Shown here in pieces: positions 10,407 through 18,628 of a DNA stretch of 60,394 nucleotides. A program made the position numbers and the translations under genes. Location of the stretch: assembly GCA_946482635.1 (NCBI GenBank), contig CAMLSG010000005.1, positions 1 to 60,394 of the forward strand, given 5' to 3'. The stretch is from an uncultured Duganella sp. (GTDB lineage Bacteria > Pseudomonadota > Gammaproteobacteria > Burkholderiales > Burkholderiaceae). The stretch's first letter is position 1. Each line of letters starts with the position of its first letter. The notes beneath the pieces were generated by a model, which saw only the letters and a list, made by a program, of their open reading frames with translations, did not search any database and was not told where the DNA came from.

Positions 10407-10853
10407 TTAGTCTTTGTGCTTGCCGTGGCCCTTGCCATGGCCCTTGCCGTGACCATGGCCGTGACCCTGGTCGTCGTCGTCGCGATCGCGGCGATCGTAG
10501 TCACGGTCGTGGCGGTCATGCTCGTGGCGATAGCGCGGGGCATACTCATTGGTGTACCAGTCATCGCGCACGAAGTAGACGTTGCGGCCGCAAGCGTTGT
10601 ACTTGCCGCAATGTTTACCCCAGTCCTTTGCGTGGCCAGGCGGAACGCGCAGGTACAGCGGTTCGGCGATGATACGTGCCGGACGCTGGATGATCACCGG
10701 CTGCGGGTACAGCACCGGTGGAGGCGCCATATTGCCGATGTCAATGCGGCCAAAAAAGCCTGGTTGGCCGACGGTGACGGAAACGCCAACGTCCTGGGCG
10801 AGAGCAGAAGTGCTGAGCGCCAGCATGGCGGCGGCTAAGAGCTGGGTCTTCAT
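10407..10853 (-). CDS. Secreted protein with His/Gly/Lys-rich tail
   Basis: 148 aa. The signal peptide MKTQLLAAAMLALSTSALAQ is followed by a Pro-rich segment and a globular core with two Cys pairs' worth of residues (KHCGKYNACGRNVYFVRDDW). The last 45 residues are charged: Arg/Asp/His repeats, then Gly-His-Gly-Lys repeats to the end. Similar proteins occur widely in Burkholderiales as uncharacterised exported proteins. The tail could bind nickel, zinc or copper, which is inference. The start is fixed by the signal peptide; the longer upstream frame is not plausible. Confidence 0.8.
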   Translation of the reverse strand: MKTQLLAAAMLALSTSALAQDVGVSVTVGQPGFFGRIDIGNMAPPPVLYPQPVIIQRPARIIAEPLYLRVPPGHAKDWGKHCGKYNACGRNVYFVRDDWYTNEYAPRYRHEHDRHDRDYDRRDRDDDDQGHGHGHGKGHGKGHGKHKD

Positions 10854-10964
10854 GGTCGTGATTATATAAGTAGTTGAAAAAGTGCGTTGCCCGCAGGTTA
10901 TTGTACCAAAGCAAGTCAGTGACTTTCGTGCGGTAACGCACATATATTGCCGTTGCGCAACACC

Positions 10965-12539
10965 TCAGGCGTGGGCCGTCATGGCGGCGCGCAACTGCGA
11001 AATAGCGCCCTGGGCCTGGGAAATTACTTTATCGGCAATACGTTTGCGCACTGCCTGCACGCGGCCGGCAGCTTCAGCCTCCAGCATCAGCGGCGTCAGC
11101 AACTGGGTTGCCGATTCGTGGAAGCTGGACGCGATCCGGTCCAGTTGGCGGCCGAAGGCGGCCTGCACTTCCTGCAGGCGCTTGCGCAGCTCTTCCTCGA
11201 AAGCGCGGCGGCGGTCCAGGATTTCAGAGCGCTTGCGGCGGCCGGCATCGGCGAACCACTTGAAGGCGCCGGCGAGCAGCACGGCGCCGCCCACGAAGGG
11301 AGCGGCCGGCGCCACCACCGGCAGCACCACAGCGACCCCGAACAGGTAAGCCGCGGTACCAGTGCCGGCGGCCGCCACGGCGCTGCCCATAAATGTGAAA
11401 TTGGCTGCCGTGTCGACCGACTGCGCCAAGCGGGTGCCGACCCGCATGCGCGGCATCAGGCGCGCCAGCGTCGCGTGATGCTGGCGTTCAAAGACGGTGC
11501 TCTGGGTCAGGCGGATGTCGGACTGGAACAGCGACAGGTCGTGCTGCAGCAAATCCAGCACTTCTTCCTTGCGCTGCACCACGCGGTCGAGGCGGGATTC
11601 CATTTCCTTGCCAAATTGTTCGCCGCTGGCGCGCTCGTTGACTTCCGGATGGCAGGCCAGCGCCAGCTCGATCGCATTGCCGGCATCGTGCACGGCATCT
11701 TCGATATCCTGGTTCAGCATGCGGCGCTCATAGGCGATGCGGGCGTCGATCAGCGCCAGGCGCTGCTGGACTTGCTGGCGCAGTTGCTGCGCCGTCGCCA
11801 GCAGGCCGGCGGCGCCCGCTTCGCAGGCCAGCATGGAATTCTCGTGTTCGCGGTAGCTCTCAATGCCCTGGCAAATGGCCGAGACGGCGCGCTCCACGGC
11901 AGTATGCAATTCATCCTGGCTCATCAGGCCGCCGTTATAGCCGCGGGCATGGTTGAGGAGCTCGGCATGGCCCATCGAGCGGCCGAAGTCGGCCACGGCA
12001 TCGGCCAGCCCCCGGCCCTTGACCAGTTTGCGGGCCTGGTTGCCCAGGTTGCTGAGCAGGCGGCGCTCTTCTTCGGGCGGCATGCCAAACAGCTGCTCCG
12101 GCGTGAGCTTGATGTGCAGGGCCTTGGCGATCTTCTGTGCCAGGGGCCGCGCGGCGGTGCCTTGCAGCACCAGCAGTGGCTTCATCAGGTTAAAGGCCTT
12201 GTGCCTCGCGGCGTCGGCGACAGTGGGGCTGGAACGGGCCAGCGCCTGCAGCGCCCAGTCGACCGTGATGCCGCATTCGATGGCGTTCAGCATGATCGCG
12301 GTGAAAACGGCGGAGGCGCGGCCATCGCCGGCCAGGTCGGTCACGGCGGCAAATTGGGCCAGGGTCAGCGCACCTTCCGTACTGGCGATGGCGCCAACAG
12401 TGCGAGCCAGGTTGGAGGTAAAGCTTTGGTCGGAAGAAAGGTGTTCGTCGAGGCCACGCAAAAGGACAGCGTGCTCGGGGGCAGCCGGCGCCGGGGCGGC
12501 TGGTGTGGTGACGCTCGCGGCTCCATAAGTGCTTTGCAC
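10965..12539 (-). CDS. Dynamin-stalk-like membrane protein lacking a GTPase domain
   Basis: 524 aa. Residues about 35-140 resemble the helical TerB-like fold (VGAIASTEGALTLAQFAAVT). From about 200 to 370 there are long charged helices with coiled-coil character. A hydrophobic hairpin follows at about 375-425 (GTGTAAYLFGVAVVLPVV, then FVGGAVLLAGAFKWF), then another coiled coil (RRKRSEILDRRRAFEEELRK). This helix-hairpin-helix order resembles the stalk and paddle of bacterial dynamin-like proteins, but there is no P-loop. It probably bends or tethers membrane with a partner. It lies 51 bp downstream of the 57-aa gene. Function is inferred from shape only. Confidence 0.7.
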   Translation of the reverse strand: MQSTYGAASVTTPAAPAPAAPEHAVLLRGLDEHLSSDQSFTSNLARTVGAIASTEGALTLAQFAAVTDLAGDGRASAVFTAIMLNAIECGITVDWALQALARSSPTVADAARHKAFNLMKPLLVLQGTAARPLAQKIAKALHIKLTPEQLFGMPPEEERRLLSNLGNQARKLVKGRGLADAVADFGRSMGHAELLNHARGYNGGLMSQDELHTAVERAVSAICQGIESYREHENSMLACEAGAAGLLATAQQLRQQVQQRLALIDARIAYERRMLNQDIEDAVHDAGNAIELALACHPEVNERASGEQFGKEMESRLDRVVQRKEEVLDLLQHDLSLFQSDIRLTQSTVFERQHHATLARLMPRMRVGTRLAQSVDTAANFTFMGSAVAAAGTGTAAYLFGVAVVLPVVAPAAPFVGGAVLLAGAFKWFADAGRRKRSEILDRRRAFEEELRKRLQEVQAAFGRQLDRIASSFHESATQLLTPLMLEAEAAGRVQAVRKRIADKVISQAQGAISQLRAAMTAHA

Positions 12540-12590
12540 AAATACTCCGTTCGCTCAGTCCAGGCTAATGGCATTCTAGACCAAGTGTTG

Positions 12591-12764
12591 TCAGCACCCA
12601 AATACTTTAAAGAACGCGGCCATTACACCAAGAATGACAAACGTCTGGCCGAGCATCCAGCGCAAGATTTCGTTCTTGAGCTTTTCCAGCTTCAGATCGA
12701 TTTCCTGCTTCAATTCCTGAAGGTCAGACATATGGGCCACCGGATCGGGTTTGTTTGAGGACAT
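12591..12764 (-). CDS. 57-aa coiled-coil single-pass membrane protein
   Basis: Short gene with AAGGAG 6 bases before its ATG. The protein has a Lys/Glu-rich helix (DLQELKQEIDLKLEKLKNEI) followed by a hydrophobic segment (WMLGQTFVILGVMAAFFKVF) and ends in GC. The pattern, charged coiled coil then a membrane anchor, matches the C-terminal part of DUF1640/CCDC90-like proteins. It precedes the dynamin-stalk-like gene on the same strand, so the two may form a membrane complex. The codon pattern and ribosome-binding site argue that it is real. Confidence 0.75.
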   Translation of the reverse strand: MSSNKPDPVAHMSDLQELKQEIDLKLEKLKNEILRWMLGQTFVILGVMAAFFKVFGC

Positions 12765-12802
12765 GTTACGCTCCTTGGTCAGAAAGCGTCATTGTCCCGC
12801 GG

Positions 12803-13297
12803 CTATGGAGCGGGCTCCGTGGGCAAAATCAAGGTCTCCTTGATTTCCTCCATGACGACATATGACTTGGATTGCGCTGCCCCCGGAAGGTTCAACAGCA
12901 TGTCGCCGAGCAGCTTGCGGTACTCCGCCATCTCATGGATGCGCGCCTTGATCAGGTAATCGAAATCGCCGGACACCAGGTGGCACTCCTGCACTTCCGG
13001 AATCCGCAGGACCTCGCGGCGGAACTGCTCGAAATGGCTGGCCGATTTCTGGTTCAGCGTGATCTCCACAAACACCAGCAAGCTGGCGCCCAGTGCGCGC
13101 GGATTGAGCCGCGCGTGATAGCCGGCGATCACCCCATCGCGCTCCATGCGCTTGACCCGCTCGATGGTCGGCGTGATCGACAGCCCGACCTGCTCGCTCA
13201 AGTCCTTCATGGCAATGCGCGCGTCGTCCTGCAGGATGCGCAGTATTTTTCGATCAATCTTGTCCAGCCCGCGCGCCGATTCTTTTTGAATTCGCAT
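12803..13297 (-). CDS. Lrp/AsnC-family transcriptional regulator
   Basis: 164 aa. The N-terminal winged HTH (about 10-60: LDKIDRKILRILQDDARI, then LSEQVGLSITPTIERVKRME) and the C-terminal RAM/effector domain (LLVFVEITL, VQECHLVSGDFDYLIKAR) are complete. It is divergent from dadA with a 99-bp spacer containing a 23-bp dyad. Family knowledge suggests alanine- or leucine-responsive control of D-amino acid dehydrogenase, as with DadR/Lrp. It probably also autoregulates. Confidence 0.9.
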   Translation of the reverse strand: MRIQKESARGLDKIDRKILRILQDDARIAMKDLSEQVGLSITPTIERVKRMERDGVIAGYHARLNPRALGASLLVFVEITLNQKSASHFEQFRREVLRIPEVQECHLVSGDFDYLIKARIHEMAEYRKLLGDMLLNLPGAAQSKSYVVMEEIKETLILPTEPAP

Positions 13298-13337
13298 GAT
13301 TTTTTACTGTTTTAGCCTTTTCATATAGTAACAAATA

Positions 13338-13360
13338 CTAGGAAAACTTAGTTATCCTAG
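13338..13360. promoter_or_regulatory. Putative Lrp-type operator between the regulator and dadA
   Basis: Inverted hexamers CTAGGA (13338-13343) and TCCTAG (13355-13360) are separated by an AT-rich 11 bp. Lrp-family sites typically have such an arrangement (YAG ... CTR ends with an AT centre). It lies 36 bp upstream of dadA and about 40 bp from the regulator start. Confidence 0.6.
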
Positions 13361-13396
13361 CAAAATAATCCGCAACAAATATTCCGGAGGCAATTC

Positions 13397-14686
13397 ATGC
13401 GCGTAGTTATCCTTGGCAGCGGCGTTATCGGCGTCACCAGTGCCTATTACCTGGCCCAGGCCGGCCACGATGTCACCGTACTGGATCGCCAGCCTGGCCC
13501 TGCCCTGGAAACCAGCTTCGCCAACGCCGGCCAGATTTCGCCCGGCTATGCTTCGCCATGGGCGGCCCCGGGCATTCCGCTGAAAGCCATGAAATGGATG
13601 CTGCAGCGCCACGCGCCGCTGTCCATCACGCCCGACGGTACCACCTTCCAGCTGAAGTGGATGTGGCAGATGCTGCGCAACTGCAATGCCGAATCCTACG
13701 CCATCAACAAGGAACGCATGGTGCGCCTGGCTGAATACAGCCGCGACTGCTTCAAAGTGCTGCGCGCCGCCACCGGCATTGAATATGAAGGCCGCCAGCA
13801 AGGCACCACCCAGCTGTTCCGCACCCAGGCCCAGCTGGACGGCGCCGCCAAGGACATTGAAGTCCTGAAAGAAACCGGCGTGCCCTACGAACTGCTGACC
13901 GGCGCCGACCTGATGAAAGCCGAGCCAGGCCTGGCCGCATCGCAACACAAGCTGGTCGGCGGCCTGCGCCTGCCGAACGATGAAACCGGCGACTGCCAGA
14001 TGTTCACCACCCGCCTGGAAGCGATGGCGAAAGAACTGGGCGTCAAGTTCCGCTACGGCGTAGCGATCGACAAGCTGGTGACCGAAGGCGACAAGGTCAA
14101 AGGCGTGCAGTGCGGCGCCGAGCTGGTGGAAGGCGACTCCTTCGTGGTGGCGCTGGGCGCCTACTCGACCCCGTTCCTGAAAGAGCTGTTCGATATTCCG
14201 GTGTATCCGCTGAAAGGCTACTCGATCACCGTGCCGATCGTCGACGGCGGCAAAGCCCCGACCTCGACCATCCTGGACGAAACGTACAAGATTGCAGTGA
14301 CCCGCTTCGACGACCGCATCCGCGTTGGCGGCATGGCGGAAATCGCCGGCTACAACACCAGGCTCAACCCGCGCCGCCGCGAGACCCTGGAAATGGTGGT
14401 GAACGACCTGTTCCCAGGCGCCGGCAACACCGCCGAAGCCACCTTCTGGACCGGCCTGCGCCCGATGACCCCGGACGGCACCCCGGTCGTGGGCCGCACC
14501 GCCATCCGCAACCTGTTCACCAACACCGGCCACGGCACCCTGGGCTGGACCATGAGCTGCGGCTCGGCGCAACTGCTGGCCGACATCATGTCCGCCAAGC
14601 GCCCAGCCATCTTCGCCGACGACTTGTCGGCAGCACGTTACAGCCAGGAACGCCCGGCCCGCCAGCCGCAACTGGTCGGCGCCTAA
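13397..14686 (+). CDS. dadA: D-amino acid dehydrogenase, small subunit
   Basis: 429 aa, standard DadA length. FAD Rossmann motif at the N-terminus ([18 protein letters not shown]), DadA signature region [19 protein letters not shown], and C-terminal FAD contact [16 protein letters not shown]. It oxidatively deaminates D-alanine and other D-amino acids at the inner membrane, passing electrons to quinone. GGAGG lies 6 bases before the ATG. The adjacent Lrp-type regulator is the expected controller. No alanine racemase gene follows; a palindromic repeat does. Confidence 0.95.
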   Translation: MRVVILGSGVIGVTSAYYLAQAGHDVTVLDRQPGPALETSFANAGQISPGYASPWAAPGIPLKAMKWMLQRHAPLSITPDGTTFQLKWMWQMLRNCNAESYAINKERMVRLAEYSRDCFKVLRAATGIEYEGRQQGTTQLFRTQAQLDGAAKDIEVLKETGVPYELLTGADLMKAEPGLAASQHKLVGGLRLPNDETGDCQMFTTRLEAMAKELGVKFRYGVAIDKLVTEGDKVKGVQCGAELVEGDSFVVALGAYSTPFLKELFDIPVYPLKGYSITVPIVDGGKAPTSTILDETYKIAVTRFDDRIRVGGMAEIAGYNTRLNPRRRETLEMVVNDLFPGAGNTAEATFWTGLRPMTPDGTPVVGRTAIRNLFTNTGHGTLGWTMSCGSAQLLADIMSAKRPAIFADDLSAARYSQERPARQPQLVGA

Positions 14687-14693
14687 CAGCATA

Positions 14694-14762
14694 AAAGTCA
14701 ATTAAATGGGGACGTACCCCTTAAAAGGGTACGTCCCCATTTAATTGCCTGACCCCGACTTT
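14694..14762. repeat. REP-like palindromic element with 21-bp perfect arms
   Basis: Arms 14699-14719 and 14727-14747 are perfectly complementary (core GGGGACGTACCC) around a 7-base loop. Outer AAAGTC (14694-14699) and GACTTT (14757-14762) are also complementary. The right side carries an extra stretch (GGGGTCAGG in reverse) missing from the left, so the full element is asymmetric. It resembles dispersed REP-type palindromes of Oxalobacteraceae. It may also terminate dadA transcription, although no T-tract follows. Confidence 0.75.
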
Positions 14763-14802
14763 CATTTGGCAGGATTGCGGCTGGGGCCGTATAATTTTCG
14801 GC

Positions 14803-15639
14803 ATGAATAAACTGGAAGCCTTCGGACACGTCGCCGCGCTGGCGATCCGCGGAGACCTCGTGTTTCCTACCAGCGTTAATGCCGCCCTGCGAGTACAGCT
14901 CGCCCTGGACGATCCGGACTGCCCGATGGAAGACGCCATCAAGCTGGTGCTGGCCGAGCCGCAACTGGCCGCGCGCACCGTCTCGCTGTCCAACTCCGCC
15001 ATGTTCAACCGCACCGGCGGGCCGGACATCACCAACGTCCGCAATGCCATCATGCGCGTGGGTTACCACAACCTGTACGCGTTGGCCGCGGCCATGGTGG
15101 TGCGCGCCTTCGGCAGCAAGATCACCGATCCCGAGCTGCGCGCCAAGGCCGAGCAGCTGTGGCAGCACACCATCCACGTCGCCTGCCTGGCGCGCATCAT
15201 CGCGCGTGAAGTCACGGGCGTGAATCCCGACACCGCCCTGTTCGCGGCCATCGTGCATGAAGTGGGCAGCTTCTACCTGCTGTCGCGCGCCGATGAATTC
15301 CCCGGCCTGCTGGAACCCGATCCGGAGAACTGGCAGACGGCAAGCGAAGAAATCATCACGCGCGAAGTGCTGAAGAAGTTGGGCATCCCGGCTGAAGTGG
15401 CGGAAGCAATTGAGAGCCTGCGCCACGGCATGCTGCAGATCCCGCCCGAAACCTTGCTCGACACCCTGCTTCTGGCGAATCACTTCGCGCCAATTGCCTC
15501 GCCATTGGCCCCGGAAAAGCAACAGCCGCCGCACGAAGACTCGGTGATGGACCTGTTCATCGACGCCGAGAAGCGCGAGCAGATGCTGGAAGAAGCGGAA
15601 GCCGATGCTTCCGCCATGAACGCAGCGCTGCTGGTTTAA
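14803..15639 (+). CDS. HDOD-domain protein
   Basis: 278 aa, cytoplasmic. An HDOD domain (a degenerate HD fold without phosphodiesterase residues) spans about 15-220: FPTSVNAALRVQLALDD, LAARTVSLSNSAMFNR, AIMRVGYHNL, AIVHEVGSFYLLSR. HDOD proteins act in signalling, often alongside c-di-GMP or chemotaxis proteins, but have no assigned catalysis. An acidic helical tail ends the protein. It overlaps the end of hmp by 4 bp in convergent orientation. Confidence 0.88.
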   Translation: MNKLEAFGHVAALAIRGDLVFPTSVNAALRVQLALDDPDCPMEDAIKLVLAEPQLAARTVSLSNSAMFNRTGGPDITNVRNAIMRVGYHNLYALAAAMVVRAFGSKITDPELRAKAEQLWQHTIHVACLARIIAREVTGVNPDTALFAAIVHEVGSFYLLSRADEFPGLLEPDPENWQTASEEIITREVLKKLGIPAEVAEAIESLRHGMLQIPPETLLDTLLLANHFAPIASPLAPEKQQPPHEDSVMDLFIDAEKREQMLEEAEADASAMNAALLV

Positions 15640-16817
15640 TCGAGGGCTTTGGCAGGGCCAAAGAACTCGTAGTAGGTCTGCGCTTCCGGCACGCCCAGTT
15701 CGCGCAGGCTGCGCTTCACGGCCTGCATGAACGGTACCGGGCCGAGGAAGTAAGCGTCGACGTCGCGCGATTGCGGCAGCCATTGACCCAGTTCCTTATT
15801 GCCCAGCAGGCCGACAGCATCGGCTTGCGGCTGGCCGTCGCGCTCTTCCGCATAAATATAGTGGCGCTTCAGTTGCGGATGGCGTTCGGCCAGGCCGTCG
15901 ACGTGGTCGCGGAAGGCGTGCACACCGCCGTGGCGGGCTGCGTGGATAAAGCGGATTTCGCGGCCGGTTTCCAGCGCCTGGTCCAGCATGGCCAGGGTCG
16001 GGGTAATGCCGACGCCGCCGGAGATCAGCACGATCGGGCGGCTGCCTTCAGCCAGCGTGAACGCACCGGTCGGCGGGAACAGTTCCACGGTATCGCCTTC
16101 ATTCAGGTTCGCGTGCAGGAAGCCGGACACCTTGCCGCCCTCTTCGCGCTTGACGCTGATCTGGTAGGTCAGGCCATTCGGCGCAGCGGACAGCGAGTAC
16201 TGGCGGCGCTGCTCCTGGCCATCGACAACCACGCGGATGCCGATGTACTGGCCCGGCGTAAAGCCAAGCACCGGCTGGCCATCGACAGGACGGAACAGGA
16301 AGCTGGTGATCTCGTCGCTCTCGACACGCTTGGCAGCGACCACGAACTGGCGCGCGCCCTTCCACCCGCCCGGCGCGGCCGCTGCGGCTTCATAGGTCTT
16401 GCCTTCGGCGCCGATCAGGATGTCGGCCAGTTGGCCGTAAGCCGCGCCCCAGGCTTCCAGTACTGCATCGGTCGCGGTTTCTGCACCCAGCACTTCGCGA
16501 ATCGCCTTCAGCAGGCTGGCGCCAACCATCGGATAGTGTTCCGGCTGGATCTGCAGCGCAACGTGCTTGGTGACGATGGTATTCACCAGCGGGCCCAGTG
16601 CTTCCAGGCGCTCGATATGCTTGGCGTACATCAGGATGCCGTTGGCCAGGGCGCGCTGCTGCTCGCCGCTGTGCTGGTGGGCCTGGTTGAAGAATGGTTT
16701 CACCTGCGGGAAGTCGGTGAACAGGGTCTGGTAGAAGTGGCGGGTCAGTGCCTCGCCGCCTTGCTCCAGGATTGGGACGGTGGCGCTAACGATGGCACGG
16801 TGTTCTGCGGACAGCAT
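15636..16817 (-). CDS. hmp: Flavohemoprotein, nitric oxide dioxygenase
   Basis: 393 aa. Globin domain (1-135) with the distal pair Y29 and Q53 and proximal H85 (VTKHVALQI), FAD-binding domain with RQYSLS, and NAD-binding domain with SGGVGITPTLAML and a C-terminal FFGPAKALD. It converts NO plus O2 to nitrate using NADH. The start is the ATG at 16817, with GAAGGAG 9 bases upstream; the longer frame begins inside the operator. The promoter is overlapped by an NsrR-type site, and nsrR is immediately upstream. Confidence 0.97.
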   Translation of the reverse strand: MLSAEHRAIVSATVPILEQGGEALTRHFYQTLFTDFPQVKPFFNQAHQHSGEQQRALANGILMYAKHIERLEALGPLVNTIVTKHVALQIQPEHYPMVGASLLKAIREVLGAETATDAVLEAWGAAYGQLADILIGAEGKTYEAAAAAPGGWKGARQFVVAAKRVESDEITSFLFRPVDGQPVLGFTPGQYIGIRVVVDGQEQRRQYSLSAAPNGLTYQISVKREEGGKVSGFLHANLNEGDTVELFPPTGAFTLAEGSRPIVLISGGVGITPTLAMLDQALETGREIRFIHAARHGGVHAFRDHVDGLAERHPQLKRHYIYAEERDGQPQADAVGLLGNKELGQWLPQSRDVDAYFLGPVPFMQAVKRSLRELGVPEAQTYYEFFGPAKALD

Positions 16818-16839
16818 GGGTATGGCTCCTTCTCGGCTA

Positions 16840-16862
16840 AACATGCACCCATAATACATGTT
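16840..16862. promoter_or_regulatory. NsrR-type operator at the hmp promoter
   Basis: An 11-1-11 dyad: left half AACATGCACCC, right half (reverse complement) AACATGTATTA. Both match the AAnATGCATTT half-site known for NsrR. It covers the hmp -10 hexamer, so binding would block transcription until NO destroys the regulator's Fe-S cluster. Confidence 0.75.
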
Positions 16863-16880
16863 TACCTTAAACTACGTCAA
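16851..16880 (-). promoter_or_regulatory. hmp promoter
   Basis: On the reverse strand, -35 TTGACG (16875-16880), 18-bp spacer, -10 TATTAT (16851-16856), about 34 bp before the start codon. A second NsrR-like half pair (AAGATGCAAAT, 16883-16893, with a degenerate partner) lies just upstream over the end of nsrR. Confidence 0.7.
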
Positions 16881-16892
16881 TAAAGATGCAAA

Positions 16893-17345
16893 TCAAATGC
16901 GCATTTTCTGGAGGATCACGGTTTTCTCGCCGCCCTTGCCCTTCGGCCCTGGCAATATGTCGGCCAACGTCATGCCATCCAATACGTGCAGGAAGGCTTC
17001 GGTAGCCTCGCTCAGCTTGCGTTTCAAGGCGCAGTCGCGCAGGAAGGCGCAGTGGCCGGGTTCGGCCTCGAAGCATTCGGCGATGTAGAAATCCGATTCG
17101 CTGTCGCGCACCACTTCGCCGATATTGATGTCCTCCGGTTCGCGGTTCAGGCGCAGGCCGCCATGCCGCCCACGCACGGTTTCCACCAGGCCGCTGGCGC
17201 CCAGCTGGTGGATTACCTTGGTCAGGTGGTTTTTCGAGATGTCATGCAGGTCGGCGATCTCCTGGATCGTGACCAGCTTGTCCCTGTTCATGCCGAGGTA
17301 CATCAACGAGCGCAGGGTGTAGTCGGTGAAAGATGTCAGTCTCAT
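16893..17345 (-). CDS. nsrR: Nitric-oxide-sensing Rrf2-family repressor NsrR
   Basis: 150 aa. The winged HTH is at the N-terminus (RLTSFTDYTLRSLMYLG, ISKNHLTKVIHQL). Three cysteines, C91, C99 and C105, match the [Fe-S] ligands of NsrR. NO nitrosylates the cluster and releases DNA. It lies between hmp and nnrS, with NsrR-type dyads on both sides, so it should repress hmp, nnrS and its own gene. Confidence 0.95.
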   Translation of the reverse strand: MRLTSFTDYTLRSLMYLGMNRDKLVTIQEIADLHDISKNHLTKVIHQLGASGLVETVRGRHGGLRLNREPEDINIGEVVRDSESDFYIAECFEAEPGHCAFLRDCALKRKLSEATEAFLHVLDGMTLADILPGPKGKGGEKTVILQKMRI

Positions 17346-17360
17346 AATCTACGTCACGTA

Positions 17361-17383
17361 AAGATGCATTCAGAATATTGCTT
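17361..17383. promoter_or_regulatory. NsrR-type operator 1 between nsrR and nnrS
   Basis: Halves AAGATGCATTC and (reverse complement) AAGCAATATTC around one base. The left half is nearly consensus. It overlaps the -35 of the nnrS promoter and lies 15 bp from the nsrR start, so it could serve both genes. Confidence 0.7.
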
Positions 17384-17406
17384 TACCCGAAGGCGTAATG
17401 TAGCAT
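17378..17406 (+). promoter_or_regulatory. nnrS operon promoter
   Basis: -35 TTGCTT (17378-17383), 17-bp spacer, -10 TAGCAT (17401-17406). Both hexamers are inside NsrR-type dyads, consistent with tight NO-responsive repression of the operon that follows. Confidence 0.55.
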
Positions 17407-17420
17407 TCATTATACATCTT
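17398..17420. promoter_or_regulatory. NsrR-type operator 2 upstream of nnrS
   Basis: The right half read in reverse is AAGATGTATAA, close to consensus; the left half ATGTAGCATTC matches at most positions. It covers the nnrS -10 hexamer and ends 18 bp before the start codon. Confidence 0.65.
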
Positions 17421-17438
17421 AAGAACATGAGGCCAGCC

Positions 17439-18626
17439 ATGCGCAGCATCCATATTCCCTCCGAACCCACGCCAGCCGGGCAACCGCATCCCATGCTGCG
17501 CCTGGGCTTCCGCCCCTTCTACCTGCTGGCGGCCGCACTGGCAGTGCTTTCGGTGCCACTGTGGCTGGCCGCCTACAAAGGCATGCTGCCCGCACTGCCC
17601 GCTGCCAACATGCTGTGGCATATGCATGAGATGGTGTTTGGCTTTGGCGGCGCGGTGATCGTCGGCTTCCTGTTTACCGCGGGCCGTAACTGGACCAACC
17701 TGCAGACGCCGGCCGGCGGCCAGCTTGCGGCACTGGCCTTGCTCTGGATCGCGGGCCGCGTAGCGATGCTGGCGGCGCCCGGTGTGCCGGCCCTGGCCGT
17801 GGATGGACTGTTCCTGCCGCTGTGCGCCATTGCGTTCGGCCGCGTGCTGTACCAGGCGCAGAGCAAGCGCAATTACCCGATTTGCGGCATCCTGGCCTTG
17901 CTGTCGGTGGCCAACCTGCTGTTCCACGCGGCGGCCAATGGCTGGATTTCACTGTCGGCGCTGACTCCCGTGCATGGAGCGATCCTGATGATCACCGTGC
18001 TGGAAGCGGTCATCGGCGGCCGCGTGATCCCGATGTTCACCCGCAATGGCGCGCCGGGCAGCCAGCCTGTTACCGTGGCTTGGCGCGAAAAGGCCAGCAT
18101 TGCCCTGCTGCTGGCGACCGCGCTGGCCTGGGTAAGCGGCTTGCCCGGTTTCATCGTGGCGCCGGTAGCATTTGCGGCGGCGGCAATCAATGCTGTTCGG
18201 CTGGTCGGCTGGGCGCCGTTTGCCACCGTGCGCGTACCTTTGCTGTGGATCCTGCACCTGGCCTATGCCTGGATCGTGGCCGGCCTGGTCCTGCTGGGAT
18301 TTGCGGCGCTGGGTATCGGCTCCTCCAGCAGCGCTTTCCACGCGCTGGCGGTGGGCGGCATGTCGGGCCTGATCCTCGGCATGATCACCCGCACGGCACT
18401 GGGCCACACTGGCCGCATGCTGCGTGCCGGCCGCGCCGAAAGCGCCATGTATCTTTTACTGCAAGCTGGCGCTCTGGCCCGTTTGTGTGCCAATATAGTT
18501 CCCGCTGGAATTCGTGACTTCCTGTTACTGGGCTCGGCACTGGCCTGGTCGGTCGCCTTCCTTCTCTACCTGTTCGTGTATGCGCCTTACTTAAGCCAGG
18601 CCCGCATCGACGGGCGGGAAGGTTAA
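17439..18626 (+). CDS. nnrS: NnrS-family heme/copper membrane protein
   Basis: 395 aa with about 12 hydrophobic helices. NnrS features include LGFRPFYLLAAALAVLS near the N-terminus, LWHMHEMVFGFGGAVIVGFL, PVHGAILMITVLEAVIGGRV with IPMFTRN, and LGMITRTALGHTGR. NnrS relieves nitrosative stress, protecting iron-thiol pools. I chose ATG 17439, with GAGG 6 bases upstream; ATG 17427 is in frame too. It heads an operon with the oxidase-like genes: the next start follows its stop by 2 bases. Confidence 0.92.
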   Translation: MRSIHIPSEPTPAGQPHPMLRLGFRPFYLLAAALAVLSVPLWLAAYKGMLPALPAANMLWHMHEMVFGFGGAVIVGFLFTAGRNWTNLQTPAGGQLAALALLWIAGRVAMLAAPGVPALAVDGLFLPLCAIAFGRVLYQAQSKRNYPICGILALLSVANLLFHAAANGWISLSALTPVHGAILMITVLEAVIGGRVIPMFTRNGAPGSQPVTVAWREKASIALLLATALAWVSGLPGFIVAPVAFAAAAINAVRLVGWAPFATVRVPLLWILHLAYAWIVAGLVLLGFAALGIGSSSSAFHALAVGGMSGLILGMITRTALGHTGRMLRAGRAESAMYLLLQAGALARLCANIVPAGIRDFLLLGSALAWSVAFLLYLFVYAPYLSQARIDGREG

Positions 18627-18628
18627 AT

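Noticed and set aside
10947..12758. A 603-codon open frame on the forward strand opposite the dynamin-like gene
   Set aside because: It is a shadow of high-GC codon bias; no ribosome site, no family features, and the reverse-strand gene has coherent domains.
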